Origin: an uncultured Prevotella sp.
GTDB taxonomy: Bacteria > Bacteroidota > Bacteroidia > Bacteroidales > Bacteroidaceae
Length of the DNA stretch: 51,210 nt
Assembly: GCA_900540375.1 (NCBI GenBank)
Contig: UQFS01000027.1
Coordinates: forward strand, 1-51,210
Direction of reading: 5' to 3'
The notes beneath the pieces were generated by a model that had not been told where the DNA came from, ran no database searches, and saw only the letters and a list, made by a program, of their open reading frames with translations. Of the stretch, positions 45,002 to 51,210 are shown piece after piece; the stretch's first letter is position 1, and each line of letters opens with the position of its first letter. The position numbers and the translations under genes were made by a program.

Positions 45002-45889
45002 TTACTTCTTGATTTCGTTCATATTAGCCATACACTTCCTCAGCGAGTCAAGCCAGTAAGGAATGACAGTGTGGAAGGTCTCCTTGATCTTTGTCTTGTC
45101 AAGGACGCTGTAGGCAGGGCGCTTGACGGGTGAGGGAAACTCATCGCTGTGACACGGCAGGATGTCGCAGTCGTTGTGTCCGGCAAGTGCGGCGATAGTC
45201 TTGGTGAAGTCATACCATGAGGTGACGCCCTCATTGCTGAAGTGAAAGATACCGCTGTTGCCTGCGTACTTACGGTTTTCTACAATGTCGAAGATGGCGT
45301 TGGCCAAGTCTCCGGCGTAAGTAGGCGTGCCACACTGATCAAAGACCACCTTCAGCTGTGGGTGAGTAGCAGTGAGATTGAGCATCGTCTTCACGAAGTT
45401 ATGGCCAAACTCAGAATAGAGCCAGGCAGTGCGCAGAATGATGTAGTCAACGCCGGTAGACTGAATCTTCTGCTCGCCATGGAGTTTGGTAAGGCCATAG
45501 ACTCCTGTTGGTGTGCCTTTCTGATCCTCACGGCATGGTGTGTTGTAAGGATCACCGCCGAAGACGTAGTCGGTGGAGATGTGCACAAGCAGACCTCCTA
45601 CTTCCTTCATCGCTTTGGCGAGATTCTCAGGAGCTGTGGCGTTGAGGGTTTCCACGATTTCACCGGCTGTCTCTGCTTTGTCGACATTTGTCCATGCTGC
45701 ACAGTTGATGATGCATTTCACATCATTGTCCTTTACCATCTGGCGGATGGCATCAATGTTGGTGATGTCGAGGTGAGTATAACCGTCACAGACATCCGTG
45801 AAGATATATTTGTCTTTAGAGCTTGCTTTGCTGACGATCTGCATCTCGTTGCCGAGTTGTCCGTTAGCGCCTGTTACCAAAATGTTCAT
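45002..45889 (-). CDS. rfbD: dTDP-4-dehydrorhamnose reductase
   Basis: The 295-residue short-chain dehydrogenase-like enzyme makes dTDP-L-rhamnose for surface polysaccharide. GANGQLGNEM (about residue 7) is the NAD(P)-binding motif, and VHISTDYVFGG plus the catalytic Tyr-x-x-x-Lys of YGLTKLHGEQ near residue 132 are present. The C-terminal RPAYSVLDKTKI is typical of RfbD. The other rml genes are not in the window. It is cotranscribed with DUF4924 and prfC. Confidence 0.95.
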   Translation of the reverse strand: MNILVTGANGQLGNEMQIVSKASSKDKYIFTDVCDGYTHLDITNIDAIRQMVKDNDVKCIINCAAWTNVDKAETAGEIVETLNATAPENLAKAMKEVGGLLVHISTDYVFGGDPYNTPCREDQKGTPTGVYGLTKLHGEQKIQSTGVDYIILRTAWLYSEFGHNFVKTMLNLTATHPQLKVVFDQCGTPTYAGDLANAIFDIVENRKYAGNSGIFHFSNEGVTSWYDFTKTIAALAGHNDCDILPCHSDEFPSPVKRPAYSVLDKTKIKETFHTVIPYWLDSLRKCMANMNEIKK

Positions 45890-45906
45890 ATTGTGTTTAT
45901 CTTTTA

Positions 45907-46458
45907 TTATCCTTGTTCTCCGAAGTCAATGCCTTCTGTTCTGTCTTTGATGTAATAGTCCGAGAGCATGCCAATGAAGGTGGAAATCTCTTTGATGGCG
46001 TGCTCGGTCTCAGGTGAGATCTCCTTTTGTTGCAGTCTGAGCATCATCACACCATAGAGAGCGTCGAGGCAAGTCTCAATTTCATTGACGTCTTTGTCAC
46101 CCTTCTGCCGCAGTTCCACGATGAACGGCAATACCTTGTAGTATTCCGCATTATAGAACGGGAACTTGTCGGAGTCGAGCAGTTGGCAATGCAAGTCAAA
46201 GAGATCACCGATGATCACCTGGTTGATTTGCAGATGACCTTTTTCACGGCAACCCTCTTCATTCATCATTCGTATGAGATTGCCAAACCAGTCGGCTTCC
46301 TCATCCTTCTGATCGGGTGTATAATCGAATTTGTCGATATATTCCTTTCTAATGCGTGAGAGAGAACAACCGTATGCTCTTATCAGGTCTTCCATCTGCC
46401 ACATATAGAGCAGATATTCTGCAATGGATTTCTCCTTTATTTTCTTTGCGATATACAT
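45907..46458 (-). CDS. DUF4924 family cytoplasmic protein
   Basis: The 183-residue, mostly helical protein matches DUF4924, a Bacteroidetes-specific family (start MYIAKKIKEKSIAEYLLYMWQ). It has no signal peptide or membrane segment and its function is unknown. It is first in the operon with rfbD (17-nt gap), prfC and the nusG paralogue. Confidence 0.85.
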   Translation of the reverse strand: MYIAKKIKEKSIAEYLLYMWQMEDLIRAYGCSLSRIRKEYIDKFDYTPDQKDEEADWFGNLIRMMNEEGCREKGHLQINQVIIGDLFDLHCQLLDSDKFPFYNAEYYKVLPFIVELRQKGDKDVNEIETCLDALYGVMMLRLQQKEISPETEHAIKEISTFIGMLSDYYIKDRTEGIDFGEQG

Positions 46459-46562
46459 GCTTGAAAAGATTTTGTTGATGAAAGATTGTCTATTGAGGTA
46501 TTTTGAAATACTGTTTGTAGTCGTATTCTCCGGTGTTGGTGTTCACCATGCCGTTATAGCAG

Positions 46563-47231
46563 CTAATAATGAATGGTGTAGAGGTTAAACACCGTGCCAA
46601 TGAGCATGGCGAAAGAGAAGACGATGACAAGGCCACCGATGATGCGGTTGATGATCTGTATGCCATTCATGTCGAACTTAGCCCGCACCTTATCTACCAG
46701 CCATGTCAAGCCGTACCACCACAGCAGGGCACCGGAGATGATGCTCATGTAGCCAAGCGTCATCTCCAACGGATGATGTGGGACGACGAAGGCAAACTGA
46801 GCGTAGCAGGCGATGAACAGAAAGACGATCAGAGGATTAGAGAAGGTCACGAGAAAGGCAGTGAAAGCATTATGCCACAATGTACCTTTGCTATGACTGC
46901 TCTTATGCATGTTTTTCCGTGGATCACTTTTGAAGCAGTAGATGCCAAACAACAATAGGATGACGCTGCCCGAGAGTTGCAGGATGAACTTATTGGTAGG
47001 GTTTGTGATGAAATCCATGACGAAACTCATGCCCAGACCTGTGATGAGCGCATAGATAATGTCGCTCGTGGCGGCTCCTACACCTGTAACAAATCCATAC
47101 CAACGCCCTTTGTTGAGTGTGCGTTGGATGCAGAGTATGCCCACCGGCCCCATTGGTGCAGAAGCGATGATTCCGATGAGTAGTCCCTTGAGAATGAGCT
47201 CTAACAGATCAATATGTAAAAACGGCATCAT
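46563..47231 (-). CDS. LysE/RhtB family exporter, possibly leaderless
   Basis: The 222-residue inner-membrane protein has about six helices. It begins LILKGLLIGIIASAPMGPVGILCIQRTLNKGR (about residues 11-42), the hallmark of LysE-type amino-acid exporters, followed by GVGAATSDIIYALITGLG. The substrate is unknown. A TAACTTTG -7 element lies 9-16 nt before the ATG, so the mRNA would have at most a few leader bases. An alternative start at 47228 makes no difference. It sits upstream of the DUF4924 operon with a 104-nt gap. Confidence 0.85.
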   Translation of the reverse strand: MMPFLHIDLLELILKGLLIGIIASAPMGPVGILCIQRTLNKGRWYGFVTGVGAATSDIIYALITGLGMSFVMDFITNPTNKFILQLSGSVILLLFGIYCFKSDPRKNMHKSSHSKGTLWHNAFTAFLVTFSNPLIVFLFIACYAQFAFVVPHHPLEMTLGYMSIISGALLWWYGLTWLVDKVRAKFDMNGIQIINRIIGGLVIVFSFAMLIGTVFNLYTIHY

Positions 47232-47239
47232 ATAGCTTG

Positions 47240-47247
47240 CAAAGTTA
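47240..47247 (-). promoter_or_regulatory. -7 promoter element immediately upstream of the LysE-type gene
   Basis: TAACTTTG on the minus strand is a perfect TAnnTTTG and is followed by C as in several promoters here. The predicted start site falls at about 47235, 4 nt before the ATG. Confidence 0.5.
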
Positions 47248-47330
47248 CGAATTTTATCCGATAAAACATCATCTATTAGGTTATTTCGTTTCTTCCTTCG
47301 TGCAATCAGTGTGCTTTATAGCCTTACCAT

Positions 47331-49106
47331 CTATTCGGCAGAGAAGTCGGCTACCAGTTGGCGGTAGGCTCTCAACATGCGTGTACGAAGGATGTAGCCT
47401 TGCAGACAGTTGTTGATGTCAACGACGGGAAGGGCTTCTGCGTTGGTGGTGTCAAACTTATGCATGACATCCTCCATAGGCTCATTGCGGTAGAGAATGG
47501 CGGGTACCGGAGTCATCAGCTGCGCAACGCGGAACTTCTGATAGAGTTCTGGACGGAAGACGATGTGGCGAATCTTGTTGATGTCAATCTCGCCCATCAA
47601 CCGGCCGGCAGTGTCTACCACGGGCAGGAAGTCGTAGTCTGTGCTGGAGAGCACGTTCACAAGCTTGCCCAACAGCATGTCGGGTTGCACGGTAACATAG
47701 TCTTTTTCGATAAGCGAGTCCATACTCATCAGTGTGAGCACGCTCTTGTCGGTGTGGTGGGTAACGAGTTTTCCTTCACGAGCCAATCGCATGGCGTAGA
47801 TAGAGTGGGGCTCAAAGATGCTGATAAACATCACGCTGACCACCGATACGATCAGCAAGGGTACGAAAAGCTGATAGCCACCGGTGATCTCGGCAATCAG
47901 GAAGATGCCGGTCAGCGGAGCGTGCATGACACCGGCCATGACACCTGCCATGCCCAGCAACGTGTAGTTGCTTTCGGGAAGGTAAACGCCAATCTGCTGC
48001 ATATTCCATAGCCTTGCAAAGAGAAAGCCCGCGAAGCCACCCACAAACAGAGACGGTGCGAAGGTACCACCGCAACCGCCTGCACCATTGGTAGAAGATG
48101 TGGCGATGACCTTTGTAAGCATGACGAGACCGATATAAAGAGGCAGAAGCTCATTGTGGCCATAGAACAGCGAACCATTCATCACTTGACTCCAGTCTGT
48201 GACGGTCTTCCCGGTGATGAAGGTTCCTAACGTAGAATATCCTTCACCATAGAGTGACGGGAAGAAGAAAATCAGTGTACTCAGTGTGATTCCTCCTACG
48301 AAGAGTTTGCGGTAGGGATGCTGTTTCATCTTGGCAAACTGCCCTTCACAGAAGTTCATGGCACGCATGAAATAGAGACTCATCACGCCGCAGACCAATC
48401 CGAGTAATATGCTTGCCGGTACACGTTCTACGCTGAATGGTGACTGAAGCGTAAAGGTGAAGAGGGTAGAAGTACCAGTGAAGATATAAGAAAAGATGTC
48501 GGCAGTGATGCTGGCAATCAGAATCGGAATCAGCGAAGCCATTGACATGTCAATCATCAACACTTCCAGTGTGAAGACAAGACCGGCAATAGGAGCTTTG
48601 AAGATGCCGGAGATAGCAGCCGCAGCACCGCAGCCTACCAACAACATCAGCGTACGCTTATCCATGTGGAAGAGCTGTCCGAGATTGGAACCAATGGCCG
48701 ATCCCGTTAAGACGATAGGCGCCTCGGCACCTACAGATCCACCGAAGCCGATGGTAATGGCGGAGGCTACCACCGACGACCAGCAGTTGTGACGCTTCAG
48801 ACACGATCGCTTGGTCGAGATGGCATAGAGGACACGGGTGATACCGTGCGAGATGTTGTCACGGACAACATGTTTTATAAATAAGGAGGTGAGCCAGATG
48901 CCGATGACAGGAAAGACAAGATAAAGCCAGTTGACGGCATTGGTCAAGAAGTCCTCGGTGAGCAGACGTTCTATCAGATGGATGAGTTGATGCAGAACGT
49001 ATGCGGCCACAGCGGAGAATATACCAATGAAGAACGCCAGAATGCTGGTCATCTGCCGCTCTGTCAGGTTGTGGTTTTTCCACTCGAGGATTTGATTGAA
49101 AGTCAC
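47331..49106 (-). CDS. ClC-type chloride channel/antiporter with CBS domains
   Basis: The 591-residue protein has the ClC fold (about residues 20-430) and a C-terminal pair of CBS domains (about 460-585, with VQPDMLLGKLVNVLSSTDYDFLPV). The selectivity-filter region reads GGSVGAEAPIV, so the gating glutamate is kept as Glu128, although the flanking residues are GAEAP rather than the usual GREGP. The GKEEP-like IGGxxP block FKAPIAGLVFTLE and NGAGGCGGTFAPSLFVGG are present. The start is a GTG (49106); an ATG at 49052 would remove 18 residues of the cytosolic N-terminus. It follows the sua5 gene on the same strand. Confidence 0.9.
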   Translation of the reverse strand: MTFNQILEWKNHNLTERQMTSILAFFIGIFSAVAAYVLHQLIHLIERLLTEDFLTNAVNWLYLVFPVIGIWLTSLFIKHVVRDNISHGITRVLYAISTKRSCLKRHNCWSSVVASAITIGFGGSVGAEAPIVLTGSAIGSNLGQLFHMDKRTLMLLVGCGAAAAISGIFKAPIAGLVFTLEVLMIDMSMASLIPILIASITADIFSYIFTGTSTLFTFTLQSPFSVERVPASILLGLVCGVMSLYFMRAMNFCEGQFAKMKQHPYRKLFVGGITLSTLIFFFPSLYGEGYSTLGTFITGKTVTDWSQVMNGSLFYGHNELLPLYIGLVMLTKVIATSSTNGAGGCGGTFAPSLFVGGFAGFLFARLWNMQQIGVYLPESNYTLLGMAGVMAGVMHAPLTGIFLIAEITGGYQLFVPLLIVSVVSVMFISIFEPHSIYAMRLAREGKLVTHHTDKSVLTLMSMDSLIEKDYVTVQPDMLLGKLVNVLSSTDYDFLPVVDTAGRLMGEIDINKIRHIVFRPELYQKFRVAQLMTPVPAILYRNEPMEDVMHKFDTTNAEALPVVDINNCLQGYILRTRMLRAYRQLVADFSAE

Positions 49107-49217
49107 TTTCTTCTTACTTTAGAGAACTTATACCTTATTATATATAATATAATATGTGTTGCCTTATATTCATCTGTGTTTCTGCAGATGTTAATATATC
49201 GGCATTATTTTGCGAAC

Positions 49218-49787
49218 TTATTTTCTGATGATCGTCACCTCTCCCTGTTGCCCAAATTTGATGATGGAACTAGGCGTGTGTGATTTGTGTTCTTGGCGGC
49301 GTGAGAAGCAGACATAGTCAACAGCATCAAGGAGCTCAGGTGCAATGTCGGCGAAGTTTTGCGCAGCGGGCTGTCCACTGATGTTGGCGCTGGTGCTGAC
49401 GAGTGCCTTCTGGAACCGGTAGCACAGTTCATGTGAGAAAGGCTCTTTGGTGATGCGCAAAGCGATACTGCCGTCTTCTGCGATGAGGTTCGGCGCCAGG
49501 TTGACGGCACCGTCAAGGATGACTGTAGTGGGTTTGACGACAGCGTCAAGCAAATCCCATGCTACCGCAGGCACGTTGCGCACATAGCGTTGCAGGCGGG
49601 CATCAGAGTCTACGAGGCAGATGAGCGCCTTAGAGTCGTCGCGATGTTTGATTTGGTAAACACGGGCTACTGCCTCGGCATTCGTGGCATCACAGCCGAT
49701 GCCCCAAACCGTGTCTGTGGGGTAGAGGATGACGCCTCCACGGCGAAGCACTTCCACGGCGTTTTTGATATCTTCTTCTTGTGTCAT
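49218..49787 (-). CDS. L-threonylcarbamoyladenylate synthase (YrdC/Sua5 family)
   Basis: The 189-residue YrdC-domain protein makes threonylcarbamoyl-AMP for the t6A modification of tRNAs. GGVILYPTDTVWGIGCDATN (about residue 15), KHRDDSKALICLV, and the C-terminal LVSTSANISGQPA motif are intact. It lacks the C-terminal Sua5 extension, so it is YrdC-like in length. It uses a near-consensus promoter and lies upstream of the ClC gene. Confidence 0.93.
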   Translation of the reverse strand: MTQEEDIKNAVEVLRRGGVILYPTDTVWGIGCDATNAEAVARVYQIKHRDDSKALICLVDSDARLQRYVRNVPAVAWDLLDAVVKPTTVILDGAVNLAPNLIAEDGSIALRITKEPFSHELCYRFQKALVSTSANISGQPAAQNFADIAPELLDAVDYVCFSRRQEHKSHTPSSIIKFGQQGEVTIIRK

Positions 49788-49810
49788 TTTATAGTTGTTC
49801 GTTTTTCAAG

Positions 49811-49842
49811 CAAAGATAGCAATTCTTTTTGTCCTATCCAAA
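49811..49842 (-). promoter_or_regulatory. Promoter of the YrdC-type gene (-33 and -7)
   Basis: On the minus strand TTTG (49839-49842), exactly 20 nt, then TATCTTTG (49811-49818) fits the full Bacteroidetes consensus. It is the best-formed promoter in the window. Confidence 0.75.
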
Positions 49843-49968
49843 TGTTTTTAGAAAAATATATGTCTCAATAGTTTGGCAAGCGTGTGCCTGATGTGGGAAA
49901 AAAGACTCTTTTTTATGCTGTATCAGTTAAAATTCATCTTAATATAGCAGATTTTTCAAATGTTTTAT

Positions 49969-49976
49969 TATCTTTG
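49969..49976 (+). promoter_or_regulatory. -7 promoter element of the ROK gene
   Basis: TATCTTTG matches TAnnTTTG and implies a leader of about 28 nt before ATG 50009. Confidence 0.6.
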
Positions 49977-50008
49977 CAACAGAAACACAATCGATAAAAC
50001 CAAAAACA

Positions 50009-50986
50009 ATGAATGAGCAAGAATTATTGAAGCCTTACGTCATTGGACTGGATCTCGGTGGTACCAACTCCGTGTTTGGTATCGTGGACAGCCGTGGCGA
50101 CATCAAGGCAACTACAGCTATTAAGACCCAGGCTTACGATAAGGTAAAAGACTATGTGAAGGCCTCCGTAGAAGCGCTTCATGTCATCATCGATCAGGTG
50201 GGCGGCATTGACAAGATCAAGGCAATGGGTATCGGTGCACCTAACGGCAACTACTACAAGGGAACGATAGAATTTGCGCCAAACTTGGTTTGGGGTCATA
50301 ATGGTATTGTGCCATTGGCAGATATGTTTTCCAAAGAGTTGGGTATCCCCGTAGCTTTGACCAATGATGCCAACGCGGCCGCTATTGGTGAAATGACATA
50401 CGGTGTGGCCAGGGGGATGAAGAACTTTATCGACATCACTCTGGGTACAGGTGTAGGCTCCGGTATTGTCATCGATGGCAAGGTGGTCTATGGTTGCGAC
50501 GGTTTCGCCGGTGAGCTAGGACATGTCATCATGCGTCGTGAGAACGGACGTCTTTGTGGCTGTGGTCGCCACGGTTGCTTGGAAGCCTATTGCTCAGCAA
50601 CAGGTGTGGCCCGTACGGCGCGTGAGTTCCTTGATACAACAGACACGCCGTCTCTGTTGCGTGATCTGAATCCGAAGGACATCACCTCTCTCGATGTGAG
50701 TATTGCAGCTGGCAAGGGCGATAAGCTCGCCAAGAAGATCTACGACTTCACCGGTGAGATGCTTGGTGAGGCTTGCGCAGACTTTGCAGCCTTCTCTTCT
50801 CCAGAGGCTTTCATCTTCTTTGGAGGCCTGACAAAGGCTGGTGATCTGCTGATGGATCCTATCAAGAAGAGCTACGACGAGCATGTGTTGCCAATCTTCA
50901 AGGGCAAGGCAAAATTCCTCGTCAGCGGATTGGATGGCAGTTCGGCTGCTGTGCTGGGTGCTTCCGCTGTAGGCTGGGACATCTAA
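50009..50986 (+). CDS. ROK family glucokinase
   Basis: The 325-residue kinase has the phosphate motif GLDLGGTNSVFGIVD (about residue 14), the catalytic Asp of LTNDANAAAIGE and the ROK zinc site CGCGRHGC with GELGH before it (about residues 168-195). No N-terminal DNA-binding domain is present, so it is a sugar kinase rather than a repressor; glucose is the most likely substrate in Bacteroidales. An IS element begins about 25 nt after its stop. Confidence 0.9.
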   Translation: MNEQELLKPYVIGLDLGGTNSVFGIVDSRGDIKATTAIKTQAYDKVKDYVKASVEALHVIIDQVGGIDKIKAMGIGAPNGNYYKGTIEFAPNLVWGHNGIVPLADMFSKELGIPVALTNDANAAAIGEMTYGVARGMKNFIDITLGTGVGSGIVIDGKVVYGCDGFAGELGHVIMRRENGRLCGCGRHGCLEAYCSATGVARTAREFLDTTDTPSLLRDLNPKDITSLDVSIAAGKGDKLAKKIYDFTGEMLGEACADFAAFSSPEAFIFFGGLTKAGDLLMDPIKKSYDEHVLPIFKGKAKFLVSGLDGSSAAVLGASAVGWDI

Positions 50987-51059
50987 GCGAGGCTTACAGA
51001 ATATAAAGAGGAGGCTGTGTCAAAAGTCCATTTTGAGCCATCTCGAATTTAACACATTA

Positions 51060-51089
51060 AAGCCCGAACTTTCACAAGCTCGGGCTTTG
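51060..51089. terminator. Stem-loop in the IS left end upstream of the transposase
   Basis: A perfect 9-bp stem (51060-51068 with 51081-51089) could extend with one mismatch. It sits between the terminal repeat and the transposase ATG, placed to block readthrough from the ROK gene. Confidence 0.55.
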
Positions 51090-51133
51090 TTATGTCCCAA
51101 AAAAATTGTAATTTTGGGTATTGAATTTAAGCT

Positions 51134-51210
51134 ATGGCAAAGGTACAATTTAAAACTTACACCCCCAACGAAATTGTTCTTTTTCCTTCCAATCTGGGAG
51201 AAAGAATTCC
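51134..51210 (+). CDS. Transposase of the IS1182-type element (partial, 5' end)
   Basis: The first 25 codons run MAKVQFKTYTPNEIVLF and on to LGERIP at the window edge. This resembles the N-terminus of IS1182 transposases, in which QFKPY-like and LFP residues recur. The catalytic DDE part is outside the window. Confidence 0.65.
   Translation, partial: MAKVQFKTYTPNEIVLFPSNLGERI

Larger units (their letters stand above)
51011..51210 (+). mobile_element. Left end of an IS1182-type insertion sequence, cut by the window edge
   Basis: A GGCTGTGTCAAAA start, as in terminal inverted repeats of Bacteroidetes IS1182 elements, begins about 25 nt after the ROK stop. A stem-loop (51060-51089) and the first codons of a transposase follow. 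The right end is outside the window, so target duplication cannot be checked. The IS family is inferred. Confidence 0.7.

Noticed and set aside
46490..46549. 19-codon ORF between the LysE and DUF4924 genes (MVNTNTGEYDYKQYFKIPQ)
   Set aside because: The composition looks protein-like, but it is very short, has no promoter or ribosome site and I know no homologue. I left it out.

Overview
The window looks like chromosome of a Bacteroidales bacterium, most likely a Prevotellaceae member. The evidence is a SusC/SusD pair, a hybrid two-component regulator, DUF4924 and DUF5123 proteins, a UpxY-type NusG paralogue, and upstream regions that repeatedly carry the Bacteroidetes -7 motif TAnnTTTG with almost no Shine-Dalgarno sequences. 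The genus is an inference.

Layout. 1-7.7 kb: a small GH73-type glucosaminidase, a short conserved protein, an operon of a 1303-residue AlbA_2-domain protein and an MgtC-family membrane protein, and a Na/Pi cotransporter. 7.8-8.0 kb: tRNA-Arg(TCT), whose terminator hairpin is shared with the 3' end of the convergent operon. 8-17.2 kb (minus strand): a seven-gene galacturonate operon, uxaC-kdgK-kdgA-exuT-uxaB-uxaA-DUF4861. Divergent from it at 17.4-21.2 kb is an HTCS regulator that lacks the kinase ATPase domain.

21.2-28 kb is a low-density, decaying region. It holds two large inverted repeats, a four-unit 22-bp tandem array, a GH25 muramidase remnant, one intact TonB-dependent receptor, a frameshifted small cysteine-motif protein, a second TonB receptor broken by an amber stop and a 3' truncation, an acidic orphan ORF and a further ORF remnant.

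28-38.7 kb (minus strand) is a pectin utilisation locus: a DUF4957/DUF5123 surface lipoprotein, SusD, SusC, and a single 1278-residue enzyme carrying GH28, GH105 and CE8 modules. 38.9-51 kb is mostly housekeeping: M3 peptidase, enolase, a four-gene operon (DUF4924, rfbD, prfC, nusG paralogue), LysE exporter, ClC channel, Sua5/YrdC and a ROK glucokinase. The window ends inside the left end of an IS1182-type element.

The central story is one pathway. The multi-domain pectinase demethylates and cleaves homogalacturonan, SusC/SusD import the oligomers, ExuT imports galacturonate, and UxaC, UxaB, UxaA, KdgK and KdgA convert it to pyruvate and glyceraldehyde-3-phosphate, probably under the divergent HTCS. 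I found no defence island, CRISPR array or prophage. The points most worth a second look are the kinase-less HTCS, the triple-domain pectinase, the large AlbA_2 protein and the repeats and decaying genes at 21-28 kb.
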